64,000 bases of DNA from Sandaracinaceae bacterium (GCA_016706685.1 JADJJE010000015.1:152353-216352); one strand, 5' to 3'; shown: positions 35,712 to 44,160, counted from the first letter of the stretch. Notes: generated by a model from the letters alone, not told the origin. Program-made: numbers and translations.

Positions 35712-37951
35712 TGGCCAAAGTGAAACCAACGGTCATTCAGCGGGCCAAGCGCCTGCTGCGAGACGACGGCGGAGTCTTGACGCGGGAGCTCATGCGCTCG
35801 CCGGGAGGCTTCGGACTGGGGCAGGTGCCCACGCGGCTGAAGCCGGACGCGACCACGACCATGGTCTGCGGCTTCTGCTCCACGGGCTGCGGGCTGGACG
35901 TGCACATGCGGGACGGCGAGGCCATCAGCCTCACGCCTTCGGTGCTGTACCCCGTGAACCTGGGGATGGCGTGCCCGAAGGGGTGGGAGTCGCTGGCGCC
36001 GCTGCGCGCCCCGGACCGCGCCCGCTCTCCCATGCTCCGCATGTCGCGTGGCTCGCGTCTCACCCCCGTGGGCTGGGGCGAGGCGCTCACCACGTTCACC
36101 GAGCGCTTCAAGGCCATTCAGGCGAAGCACGGTCCGGCATCGGTTGCATTCCTGGGCACCGGGCAGATCCCCATGGAGGAGCTGGCCTTCCTGGGTGCGC
36201 TCGCCAAGTTCGGCATGGGCATGCGGCACGGCGACGGCAACACGCGCCAGTGCATGGCCACGGCGGTGGTGGCGTACAAGGAGTGCTTCGGCTTCGACGC
36301 GCCGCCCTACACCTATGGGGACCTCGAGGACAGCGACGTGCTGCTCTTCGTGGGCGCGAACCCGTGCATCGCGCACCCCATCTTGTGGGAGCGCGTGTGC
36401 CGCAACCCGCACGACCCCACGGTGGTGGTGGTGGACCCGCGGCGCACCGAGACCGCCGAGCAGGCGTCGCTGCATCTGCCCATCGCCCCGAAGAGCGACC
36501 TCGAGTTCTTCTACGCCGTGGCGCACGTGCTCATCCGCGAAGGCTGGATCGACGACGAGTTCGTGACCGCGCACACGGACGACTTCGAGGGCTTCGCGGC
36601 CCACGTGCTCCAGTACTCGCCCGAGCGCGTGGCGCCGCGCGCGGGGGTGACCGTGGCCCAGATCGAGGAGCTGGCGCGCGTCATCCACCGTGGGAAGCGC
36701 GTGTCCATCTGGTGGACCATGGGCGTGAACCAGAGCCACGAGGGCGTGCGCGTGGCGCAGGCGCTGATCGCGCTCTGCCTGCTCACCGGCAACATCGGGC
36801 GGCCGGGCACGGGGCCCAACTCCATCACCGGGCAGTGCAACGCCATGGGGTCGCGGCTCTTCAGCAACACCACCAACCTGCTGGGGGGGCACCGTTTCGA
36901 CGACCCTGCGGACCGCGAGAAGGTCGCCAACATCCTGAAGATCGACCCGGCCGTCATCCCCCAGGACGCCGGTCTGGCCTACGACCAGATCCTCGAGGCC
37001 ATCCTGAAGGGCGAGATCAAGGGCCTGTGGGTGGTGGCCACCAACCCGGCGCACTCCTGGATCAACCAAGCCGACGCCCGCGACGTGCTGGGGCGCCTCG
37101 ACTTCCTGGTGGTGCAGGACATGTACGACTCGAGCGAGACGGCTGATCTTGCCGATTTGATCCTGCCCGCGGGTGGCTGGGGCGAGAAGGAGGGCTGCTT
37201 CATCAACTCCGAGCGCCGCATCAGTGTCATCAAGCAGGTTGCGCGTGCTCCCGGGACGGCTCTAAGCGACTTCCGCATCTTTCAGCTGATCGCGGAGTCT
37301 TGGGGCTGTGGTGAAATGTTTCGAGATTGGGACTCACCTGAGTCCGTGTTTCATATCCTAAAGGATCTCACCCGCGGCATGCCGTGCGACATCACCGGCA
37401 TCGAGGGGTACCAGCAGATCGACGACATGCGCGGCATCCAGTGGCCGCTGCCGGAGGGGCGCACCCCGCAGCGCCTCGAGCAGCGCAGGTTGTTCGAAGA
37501 CCGGCGCTTCCACACGCCCAGCGGTCGCGCCAAATTCGTGTACGAGGCCACGCGTCCGCTCCCCGAAGCGGTGGACGCATTCTTTCGTTTCACCCTATTA
37601 ACAGGGCGCGGAAGCTCTGCGCAGTGGCACACCCAGACGCGCACCGGCAAGAGCCCTGTGCTGAACACGCTCTCGCCCGAGGACCAGTACGTGGAGCTGT
37701 CGCCGCCCGACGCGGCCGACCTCGGCGTGACCCCCAACAGCTGGGTGCGGGTGTCGTCGCGTCGTGGTTCGTTGATCGCGCGGGCCTACGTCACGCACAT
37801 CGTGAAGCCCGGTCAGGTGTTCATTCCGATGCACTACGTTGAAACAAACAAGCTCACGTTTCCATCGTTTGACCCGTACTCACGGCAGCCGTCGTACAAG
37901 CACTGTGCGGTTCACATCGAGAAGCTCGCGAATCACGAATATAGGCGTTGA
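35711..37951 (+). CDS. nasA: Molybdenum nitrate reductase, NasA/NarB type
   Basis: A 746-residue molybdopterin-guanine-dinucleotide enzyme that reduces nitrate to nitrite in the cytoplasm. No Tat signal is present. A [4Fe-4S] cluster is bound by C53-x2-C56-x3-C60 and C88 (MVCGFCSTGCG and CPKGWESL). Cys181 in NTRQCMATAVV is the likely Mo ligand, as in NapA/NasA. Molybdopterin-binding motifs include GHRFDDP and the C-terminal GRGSSAQWHTQTRTGKSP. An N-terminal extension of about 45 residues precedes the iron-sulfur motif. Co-transcribed with nirBD and the DmsBC-like gene. AT-richer codon patches occur around 37250-37380 and 37820-37950. Confidence 0.92.
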   Translation: MAKVKPTVIQRAKRLLRDDGGVLTRELMRSPGGFGLGQVPTRLKPDATTTMVCGFCSTGCGLDVHMRDGEAISLTPSVLYPVNLGMACPKGWESLAPLRAPDRARSPMLRMSRGSRLTPVGWGEALTTFTERFKAIQAKHGPASVAFLGTGQIPMEELAFLGALAKFGMGMRHGDGNTRQCMATAVVAYKECFGFDAPPYTYGDLEDSDVLLFVGANPCIAHPILWERVCRNPHDPTVVVVDPRRTETAEQASLHLPIAPKSDLEFFYAVAHVLIREGWIDDEFVTAHTDDFEGFAAHVLQYSPERVAPRAGVTVAQIEELARVIHRGKRVSIWWTMGVNQSHEGVRVAQALIALCLLTGNIGRPGTGPNSITGQCNAMGSRLFSNTTNLLGGHRFDDPADREKVANILKIDPAVIPQDAGLAYDQILEAILKGEIKGLWVVATNPAHSWINQADARDVLGRLDFLVVQDMYDSSETADLADLILPAGGWGEKEGCFINSERRISVIKQVARAPGTALSDFRIFQLIAESWGCGEMFRDWDSPESVFHILKDLTRGMPCDITGIEGYQQIDDMRGIQWPLPEGRTPQRLEQRRLFEDRRFHTPSGRAKFVYEATRPLPEAVDAFFRFTLLTGRGSSAQWHTQTRTGKSPVLNTLSPEDQYVELSPPDAADLGVTPNSWVRVSSRRGSLIARAYVTHIVKPGQVFIPMHYVETNKLTFPSFDPYSRQPSYKHCAVHIEKLANHEYRR

Positions 37952-37980
37952 TGTTTCCTGTGTTTCGAGAGTATTTACCT

Positions 37981-38020
37981 GTTTGAAAATGGTTTGAAAC
38001 AATGCGGTGGTAGACCCCAC
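37981..38020 (+). promoter_or_regulatory. Direct repeats and hairpin in the narK leader
   Basis: GTTTGAAA occurs at 37981-37988 and 37992-37999, an 11-bp spacing that suits a tandem-binding regulator. Just downstream, GGTGG-TAGACC-CCACC can form a 5-bp stem (loop 6) ending next to the narK start; no Shine-Dalgarno sequence other than the GGTGG inside that stem is visible. The region is AT-rich compared with its surroundings. Regulation by structure is inferred. Confidence 0.4.
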
Positions 38021-38022
38021 CC

Positions 38023-39375
38023 ATGTTTGACGAACAAGGTAAGTTGACAGGAATAGACCTCTTCTCTTTGAAGACGGTTCAGATGAGGACCTTCCACCTC
38101 ACGTGGTTCGCGTTCTTTCTGTGTTTCTTTGGTTGGTTCAGTCACGCCCCGCTGATGGCGGCCACCATCGGCCCCGATCTGCAGCTCACGCGTGACCAGA
38201 TCCTCACGTCGTTCATCGCCTCGGTGGGCGTGACCGTCTTCGCGCGGCTCATCGTCGGTTCGCTGTGCGACGGCCTCGGGCCCCGCAAGTCCTACGTGGT
38301 GCTGCTGACCTTCGGTGCGCTCGCCGTGGCAGGCTCGGCCCTGGCGTACGACTACACCTCGTACTTCATCTCCCGCCTTGCCATTGGTGTGATCGGCGCC
38401 TCCTTCGTCATCACGCAATACCACACGTCGGTCATGTTCTCGTCGAACGTGGTGGGCGTCGCCAACGCCACCACCGCCGGCTGGGGCAACCTCGGTGGCG
38501 GTGTCACCCAGGCCGTCATGCCCATGATCGCGGGCGCCATGGCGGCCATGGGCTTTGCCAGCTCCGAGCTCTCCCGCTGGCGTCCCGCCATGATGGTGCC
38601 TGCCGTTCTGATGCTGGTGGTGGCGTGGCTCTACTGGAAGTACACCACCGACTGTCCGCAAGGAAACTACGAGGATCTACCCGACCAGCGGCCACAGAAG
38701 CGAGCCGGTGAGTCCGGTCTCTTCATCTCGGCCGCCAGGGACCATCGCGTCTGGCTGTTGTTCCTCATCTATGGCGGTTGCTTCGGGATGGAGCTCTTCG
38801 TCAACGGACGGGCTGCGACCTACTATCAGGAGCGCTTTGAGATGAGCGAGTACACGGCGGGGCTCATCGCGTCGCTCTTCGGCTTGATGAACATCTTTGC
38901 GCGTTCTCTCGGCGGCTGGCTGGGGGACCGCTTCGCCGCTTCGGGTGGGCTCACCGGCCGTGTGCGAGCGCTCGTGCTCGTCATGGTGTGCGAGGGACTG
39001 ATGCTGGTCGTCTTCTCGCGGATGGGGACCATCGGGCTCGCCGTCGGGGCCATGGTGGTGTTTTCGCTCTTCGTGCAGATGGCCGAAGGGGCCACGTACT
39101 CCGTGGTGCCGTTCATCAACAAGCGCTCCTTGGGCGCGGTGTCCGGCATCGTGGGTGCCGGCGGCAACGTGGGAGCGGTGGTGTACGCCCAGTTCCTGTT
39201 GCAGAGCGGCGCGCCGCTCGAGGACTGCTTCCTCTACTACGGGGTCGCCGTGGCCGTCATCGGGCTGCTCGGCTTCGGCGTTCGGTTCAGCGAGGAGGCC
39301 GAGGCATCTGCCCGGCAAGAGTACGAGACCAACTCGGGAGTTGCCGTGATCGACACGGCGGGAGTGCCAGCATGA
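38023..39375 (+). CDS. narK: MFS nitrate/nitrite transporter (NarK/NrtP family)
   Basis: A 450-residue transporter with 12 predicted helices. The nitrate signature glycine-rich motifs are present: NATTAGWGNLGGGVTQ in TM5 and VSGIVGAGGNVGAVVYA in TM11, which line the anion pathway. R...G.LCDGLGPR (loop 2-3) is the MFS motif. It would import nitrate across the inner membrane for the NasA/NirBD enzymes. The gene starts at ATG 38023, 71 bases after nasA, and overlaps the following barrel gene by four bases. Confidence 0.93.
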   Translation: MFDEQGKLTGIDLFSLKTVQMRTFHLTWFAFFLCFFGWFSHAPLMAATIGPDLQLTRDQILTSFIASVGVTVFARLIVGSLCDGLGPRKSYVVLLTFGALAVAGSALAYDYTSYFISRLAIGVIGASFVITQYHTSVMFSSNVVGVANATTAGWGNLGGGVTQAVMPMIAGAMAAMGFASSELSRWRPAMMVPAVLMLVVAWLYWKYTTDCPQGNYEDLPDQRPQKRAGESGLFISAARDHRVWLLFLIYGGCFGMELFVNGRAATYYQERFEMSEYTAGLIASLFGLMNIFARSLGGWLGDRFAASGGLTGRVRALVLVMVCEGLMLVVFSRMGTIGLAVGAMVVFSLFVQMAEGATYSVVPFINKRSLGAVSGIVGAGGNVGAVVYAQFLLQSGAPLEDCFLYYGVAVAVIGLLGFGVRFSEEAEASARQEYETNSGVAVIDTAGVPA

Positions 39376-40850
39376 CCAAGACACGACGCGCAGCGGACCT
39401 GACCTGGGGGACCGCCCCCGCCCTTGCCACCCTGACCTGGCTTCTCGCGTCCCCGCTGGCGGCTCAGACTGACCAGCTCGCGGAGACCTCGCCCACCCCC
39501 GTGGCGCCGCCGGATGGCTCGGCGACGCTCGTCGCGCCCCCCGAGCCGGTGCCCCCGCCTCCCCCCGAGGTGGCCGTGGTGCCGCCTCCGCCCCCGGTCG
39601 CGCCTCCACCGCCGCCTGCCACGTCGTTCTCTCTGCGCCCAACGGCCTCGATCTTCGTTCGGCCCGAGATACGGCAGGGCTTCGAGGACCTGGGACCCCT
39701 TCCGCCGCTCGTGGCCACGATCGCGAACGACTTGGTCCGCTACCGGTTTCGCTTCGGTCTGACCCTGGAGCCCATCGACCTCGGTCGGGTCACGGTCAGC
39801 GCTCGCATGGCGCCGCAGGCCGCGGGCCTCGGGTGGGCCAGCGGCGGCACGCTCACCGACGTGGCGCTCGATCTACACGAAGGCGTGTTGCTCTTGAACA
39901 CCGAGCGGCTCGCGTTCGAGATTGGCCGCTTCGAGATGGCCTATGGCGAAGAGATGATCATCGGTCCGGTCGGTTGGCACCACATCGGCCGAGCCTTCGA
40001 CGGTATCCGCATGCGTGCGAAGGTGGGAACCGGCGCGGCCTACGTGGACGTGTTCGCAACGCAGCTCATCGAGAACCTCGACACCAACTTCGCGGCGGGC
40101 GACGTGCTCTTCTTCGGTGCCTACGCGGGCCTTGGACCCCTGCTGAAGGAAGGGCTCGATCTGGATGTCTACGCCCTCGAGCTGCTGACGGCGGAGGACC
40201 CGACCCCTCCGGCCACCACGCCGCCCGCACCGCCGGCGCCCGACAATTTGCCGCGTCTCAGCACCACGACCCTCGGTTCCCGCGTGCGATACCGCGCCGA
40301 GAGCTGGGACGTGCGCGCCGAGGCAGGCGTTCAGCTGCAAACCAGCTCCGCCGCCGGAGCGGACCTGAAGCTGGCCTATCACGCCGACGCGGAAGTCGGA
40401 ATTCGCTTCGGAACGCGCTTCCGCCTCAGTGCCCATGCGCTGTTCGCGAGCGGCGCGAACGGAGACAACGTGGCGGGCTGGAATCAGCTGTTCCCCACCG
40501 CGCACGCGTTCTTGGGCCTCAGCGACATCATGGGCGCTCGTACCAACGTGGTGTCCGGTGTGTTTCACGCATGGGGTCAGCTCGCGGAGGGGCTGACGGG
40601 CAACATCGACGTGCACGTCTTCGCGCGGCCGGAAGGCGCCACCTCGGGCTACAGCGGCCTCGAGACCGACGTGGGACTGGGCTGGACCATCGGTCGTGGG
40701 CTCGTGCTTCGTGGCGTCTACGCTCTGTTCGTGCCTTCGGATGAAGCGTACGCGACGTCCACGCCGGCGCACTTCGCCGAGCTGGAGCTGCGCTACACGT
40801 TGACGCCGCCGCCGCCGCCTCCTCCCGCGGCTCCTGCCCCGGCCAGGTAG
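39372..40850 (+). CDS. Outer-membrane porin-like barrel (alginate-export/OprP-like)
   Basis: A 492-residue protein with a signal peptide (residues 1-32, cleaved after LAAQ), a Pro/Ala-rich linker (about 40-85, with PPPPP runs) and a C-terminal beta-barrel of alternating strands ending in an aromatic-rich segment (AELELRYTLT). The motif RYRFRFGLTLEPIDLGRVTVSARM and the conserved barrel strands resemble alginate-export-type (AlgE-family) barrels. As the last gene of the nitrate operon (ATGA overlap with narK) it probably lets nitrate through the outer membrane; this role is inferred from position. Its Pro-rich 3' end overlaps the opposite histidine-kinase gene by 58 bases. Confidence 0.8.
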   Translation: MTKTRRAADLTWGTAPALATLTWLLASPLAAQTDQLAETSPTPVAPPDGSATLVAPPEPVPPPPPEVAVVPPPPPVAPPPPPATSFSLRPTASIFVRPEIRQGFEDLGPLPPLVATIANDLVRYRFRFGLTLEPIDLGRVTVSARMAPQAAGLGWASGGTLTDVALDLHEGVLLLNTERLAFEIGRFEMAYGEEMIIGPVGWHHIGRAFDGIRMRAKVGTGAAYVDVFATQLIENLDTNFAAGDVLFFGAYAGLGPLLKEGLDLDVYALELLTAEDPTPPATTPPAPPAPDNLPRLSTTTLGSRVRYRAESWDVRAEAGVQLQTSSAAGADLKLAYHADAEVGIRFGTRFRLSAHALFASGANGDNVAGWNQLFPTAHAFLGLSDIMGARTNVVSGVFHAWGQLAEGLTGNIDVHVFARPEGATSGYSGLETDVGLGWTIGRGLVLRGVYALFVPSDEAYATSTPAHFAELELRYTLTPPPPPPPAAPAPAR

Positions 40851-42097
40851 AGCATGAGCTCGCCGTCCTCGCCCACGCGGAGCTCGCCTCCGTGGGCGAG
40901 GGCGATGCGCGCCACCAGCGTGAGCCCGAGCCCCAGCGACCCTGCGCTGTCCGCCGCGTCCCGCGCGTACGGCTGCGTCAGCCGCGCCAGGTCCTCCGGT
41001 CGTAGCCCGGCGCCAGCATCCCGCAGCACGAAGCGCACCGCCGGACCGTCGGACTCGACGCGCAGCGACACCAGCCCTCCGCCGTGCTCGCGCGCGTTTC
41101 GCAAGAGGTTGGCGAGCGCCCGCGCAAGCAGCGTCGGGTCGGCATCCACGTGCAGCGCGCCCTCCGCCACCAGCTTGCTCTCGGCTTCTCCCGCGCGAGC
41201 CAGCGCGCTGCGGGCGGCGTCCACGGCGTCCACCGTGCGCCGCTCGGGGCCCAGCGTGTCTAGCTTCGACCCGGCCAGCAGCTGCGCCACCAGGTCGTCG
41301 ATCTCCAGCACTTCGTCTTCCAGCTGCCGCGTCAGCTTCTCGCTGAGCCCTGCGTCGGCGGCGTGGTCCACCAACAGGCGCAAGTGGCCGAGCGGCGTGC
41401 GGATCTCGTGCGACACGCTCGCGAGCAGCATCTTCTGGTCGGCCAGCGTGGACTCCACGCGTGCCGCCATCTCGTTCACGGCGCGCGCCAGATGCTGCAC
41501 CTCGGCCGGCGCGCGCGGGTGCACGTGGACTCGCGCGTCGAGCGCCCCGTGGCCAATCTCGGAAGCCACCTTCGCGGTCTCCACCAGCGGCCGCGCCAAG
41601 CGCCGCGCGATCACGCCCGAGGACCACCAGAGGCCCACCACGAACGCCGCGAACAGCGCGAGCGCCTGACGGAAGAAGTGCGGGCGGCGCGGCATGCACA
41701 GCGTCGCGTGACCGAGCGTGCGTCCGTCAGTCACGATCGCGGTCGGGCGCGCGCGCCGCGAGCAGTCCTGCCCACGCCGCAGTCGCTCGTGGCCGGCGAG
41801 GTCGTGCACCTGCACCGAGAGCCCGAAGCGTCCGTGCAGCTCGTCGGCCAGCTGGGCGAGCGCCGCGTCATCGCCCCAGCGTTCGGCGAAGCGCAGCGCC
41901 ACGAAGCCCTCGGCCGCATGGAAGTCGGGGCCGTGGTCGTCCGGGCGCAGCACGAAGGCCACCGCTCCGGCCAGCAGCGACGCCCCCAGCATGGCCGCAC
42001 CGAACGACAGGAACAGCCGCCGCTGCAGCGAGCCCGGGCGCCCACGGTGGCCATGCCAGTGGCGTCGGTGCCGCCCACGTCCCTGCGGCGCCGTCAT
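40793..42097 (-). CDS. Sensor histidine kinase (CpxA-like)
   Basis: A 434-residue membrane kinase. TM1 near residue 30 (LFLSFGAAMLGASLLAGAVAF), periplasmic sensor about 52-140, TM2 (FFRQALALFAAFVVGLWW), HAMP (about 165-220), H-box SVSHEIRTPLGHLR with the phospho-accepting His, N-box NLLRNAREHGGG, and G boxes DAGAGL and LGLGLTLV. The first 20 residues are His/Arg-rich. It is the last gene of a four-gene operon and overlaps the response regulator gene by four bases. The 3' end is Gly-rich and overlaps, on the other strand, the porin gene. Confidence 0.92.
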   Translation of the reverse strand: MTAPQGRGRHRRHWHGHRGRPGSLQRRLFLSFGAAMLGASLLAGAVAFVLRPDDHGPDFHAAEGFVALRFAERWGDDAALAQLADELHGRFGLSVQVHDLAGHERLRRGQDCSRRARPTAIVTDGRTLGHATLCMPRRPHFFRQALALFAAFVVGLWWSSGVIARRLARPLVETAKVASEIGHGALDARVHVHPRAPAEVQHLARAVNEMAARVESTLADQKMLLASVSHEIRTPLGHLRLLVDHAADAGLSEKLTRQLEDEVLEIDDLVAQLLAGSKLDTLGPERRTVDAVDAARSALARAGEAESKLVAEGALHVDADPTLLARALANLLRNAREHGGGLVSLRVESDGPAVRFVLRDAGAGLRPEDLARLTQPYARDAADSAGSLGLGLTLVARIALAHGGELRVGEDGELMLYLAGAGAAGGGGGGGVNV

Positions 42098-42774
42098 GAT
42101 GGGGTCGCCAGCAGGTAGCCCACGCCGCGCACCGTGCGGATGCGCTCGGGGCGCCGTGGGTCGTCGCCCAGCTTGCGGCGCAGGTGCGAGATGTGAACGT
42201 CCACGGTGCGCTCGCCCACCACCTCGTCTCGCCCGGCCAGCGACAACAGCGTCTCGCGCGGCACCACGCGCCCGGCGCGGCGCAGCAGGGCCAAGAGCAG
42301 GTCGAATTCGAGCCCGGTGACGTCGATGGCCGCGCCGTCCAGGCTGACCTGTCGACGCGGCACGTCCATGACCAGGCCGCCGGCCGACAGCCGCTCGTCC
42401 ATCAGGCCCGGCCGCACGCGTCGCAGCACCGCGCGCAGCCGCGCCAGAAGCTCACGTGCGCTGAAGGGCTTCGCCACGTAGTCGTCGGCGCCCAGCTCGA
42501 GGCCCACCACGCGGTCGGCTTCGTCGCCGCGCGCGGTCAGCATCACCACGGGCACGCTGTTGTCCTGCCGGATGCGCTTCAGCACGGTCAGGCCGTCCAT
42601 ACCGGGCATCATCACGTCCAACAGCACCAGGTCGTGCCCCCCTTCGGCCAGCCGCGCGAGCCCCGAAGGACCGTCCGCCGCGTGCTCGACGACCACCTCG
42701 TGCTTTCCGAGGTACTCGCCGAGCAGCTCGAAGAGCCTTCGGTCATCGTCGATGAGCAGCACACGCAGCGTCAT
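42094..42774 (-). CDS. OmpR-family response regulator
   Basis: A 226-residue regulator. Receiver: acidic pocket DDD at 9-11, phosphorylation site Asp53 in LLDVMMPG, Thr in MLTARG and Lys in YVAKPFS. C-terminal winged-helix effector: VDVHISHLRRKLGDDPRRPERIRTVRGVGYLL, the Trans_reg_C signature. It pairs with the histidine kinase by a 4-base overlap. The 10-bp-spaced GTGTGAAG repeats at 43688-43728, upstream of the operon, are its likely binding sites. Confidence 0.93.
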   Translation of the reverse strand: MTLRVLLIDDDRRLFELLGEYLGKHEVVVEHAADGPSGLARLAEGGHDLVLLDVMMPGMDGLTVLKRIRQDNSVPVVMLTARGDEADRVVGLELGADDYVAKPFSARELLARLRAVLRRVRPGLMDERLSAGGLVMDVPRRQVSLDGAAIDVTGLEFDLLLALLRRAGRVVPRETLLSLAGRDEVVGERTVDVHISHLRRKLGDDPRRPERIRTVRGVGYLLATPS

Positions 42775-42790
42775 GAGGGCAGCATACGTC

Positions 42791-43132
42791 TCACTCGCCG
42801 GGAGTGGGCGCGCTCGGAGGCGTGGGCATCGCCGGCATGGGCATGGCCACGGGGTAGGGCACGAAGATGGGCTGAGGGCCATGCTGCGGCCCGTGCATCG
42901 GCCCCGCGTGGTGATCGCCGCGCGGGCCGCGCGGCCCGCGACCGTCGTGGCCGTCGTGGCCGTCGTAACCATCACGGTCATCGACGTTTCGGGCGGCCCG
43001 GACGCACGTCTCGGCGACGCGGTCCATCATGTGCTCGCGGTGGTGCCGCCCCCCGTGGTGCAGGCGGGCGAGGCCACCGCCGATGCCGAACACGGCACCT
43101 GCGGCGAGGACGAGAGAGAGGAAGATTCGCAT
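42791..43132 (-). CDS. Small His-rich secreted protein
   Basis: A 113-residue protein with a signal peptide (MRIFLSLVLAAGAVFGIGGG) and a His/Asp/Gly-rich body containing LHHGGRHHREH, DGYDGHDGHDG and HHAGPMHGPQHGPQ. The histidines suggest binding of divalent metals. ATG 43132 was preferred over a longer start because the upstream residues are irregular. It is co-transcribed between the CpxP-like gene and the response regulator. Confidence 0.75.
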   Translation of the reverse strand: MRIFLSLVLAAGAVFGIGGGLARLHHGGRHHREHMMDRVAETCVRAARNVDDRDGYDGHDGHDGRGPRGPRGDHHAGPMHGPQHGPQPIFVPYPVAMPMPAMPTPPSAPTPGE

Positions 43133-43166
43133 GGTGGGTTCCTGGTGACTTGGGTGACGTGGGGGG

Positions 43167-43649
43167 TTAGCGATAGGGACCGAAGGGGACGCCACGACCG
43201 CTGGCCATCAGGTCGGCCAGCCGCGCGCGTTGGACGGGGTCCAGCACCGCGTGCACGCGCTCGAGGGCACGCTTCACGGCTCCCTGCACCCCCTCGAGGG
43301 CGTCGCGCTGAGCGGTGAAGACCACGTCCACGCGCTCCTGGTGGAGGCTGTCGTCGCGCAGGGCCTCGGCCAGGTCACGGCGCTGGCCGCCCAGCGTGTG
43401 CTTCATGCCCTCGAGCTCGCCGCGCAGCTCGTCGAACACGCTGCGGATCTCGGTGGCCTGTTCGGGTGTGGCCCGCACGGCGCGCAGCACGCGGTCCAGC
43501 TTGTGGCGCAGGAAGCGCTGGCCGGCCCGGAAGCGGCCTCCCGAGTGGTGGTGGTCGTGGCCATTGCAGCCGTGGTGGCCCGCGAAGTGATGACGGTTCA
43601 GGTGGAAGAGCCCCGCCAAGCAGGCGAGGCCGAAGAGGATGGAGAGCAT
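43167..43649 (-). CDS. CpxP/Spy-like His-rich envelope protein (heavy-metal sensor type)
   Basis: A 160-residue protein with an N-terminal membrane or signal segment (MLSILFGLACLAGLFHL), then the His-rich stretch RHHFAGHHGCNGHDHHH. A helical body (about 50-150) with repeated EL.G.....RRDL-type pattern, as in CpxP/Spy/CnrX periplasmic stress sensors, follows. It is the first gene of the operon and its product likely modulates the kinase's sensing of metal or envelope stress (inferred). No CpxP LTxxQ motif is clearly seen; ATPEQATEIR is the closest. Confidence 0.82.
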   Translation of the reverse strand: MLSILFGLACLAGLFHLNRHHFAGHHGCNGHDHHHSGGRFRAGQRFLRHKLDRVLRAVRATPEQATEIRSVFDELRGELEGMKHTLGGQRRDLAEALRDDSLHQERVDVVFTAQRDALEGVQGAVKRALERVHAVLDPVQRARLADLMASGRGVPFGPYR

Positions 43650-43687
43650 GGTCAGTGATTCCTTTCAGAGCTGACCTTGGTGGCCCC

Positions 43688-43728
43688 GTGTGAAGCGCCT
43701 GTGTTCTCCCGTGTGAAGAAGTGTGAAG
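43688..43728. promoter_or_regulatory. GTGTGAAG repeats, probable response-regulator binding sites
   Basis: GTGTGAAG occurs at 43688-43695, 43711-43718 and 43721-43728, and GTGTTCTC at 43701. The last three start exactly 10 bp apart, as expected for tandem OmpR-type half-sites on one DNA face. They lie 39-79 bp upstream of the CpxP-like operon start and just before the YkgJ gene. Confidence 0.55.
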
Positions 43729-43746
43729 CCCGCGCTACCCTGCCGC

Positions 43747-44088
43747 GTGACCCACCCCCCCGACGGCGACCCGCCCGACTGCCTCGTCTGTGGCGCGTGC
43801 TGCTTCTCGCAGCTGCCGGAGTACGTCCCCGTCCGAGGGGACGACTACGAGCGCCTCGGCGACTTGGCCGAAGCGATCACCACCTGGCACGGCGTGCGCT
43901 GCTTCATGAGCATGCGCGACGGCCACTGCGCCGCCTTGGTGCTCGAGCCGCACAGCGGACGCTTCGTCTGCAGCGCGTACGAGGTGCGCCCCGAGACCTG
44001 CCGGGACCTCCGGCGGGGGTCGCCCGAGTGCGCGGGTGAGCGGCACCAGAAACAAGTGCGTGCGCGTCGGGCGTTGCGCGTGGTCTGA
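43747..44088 (+). CDS. YkgJ-family cysteine-cluster protein
   Basis: A 113-residue protein (GTG 43747 chosen; another GTG 24 bases upstream is in frame but lies inside the repeat sites). It has the YkgJ motifs CLVCGACC near the N-terminus and CSAYEVRPETCRDL, cysteines that bind a zinc or iron-sulfur centre. The family is widespread but its function is not settled. It is divergent from the His-rich two-component operon and may share its promoter region. Confidence 0.8.
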   Translation: MTHPPDGDPPDCLVCGACCFSQLPEYVPVRGDDYERLGDLAEAITTWHGVRCFMSMRDGHCAALVLEPHSGRFVCSAYEVRPETCRDLRRGSPECAGERHQKQVRARRALRVV

Positions 44089-44160
44089 CCTAGGTCGCTG
44101 CGAAGCCCTCATACGAAAAAAAACATTGGCCGATAGCGCCAACTTCGAAGAACATGAGTC

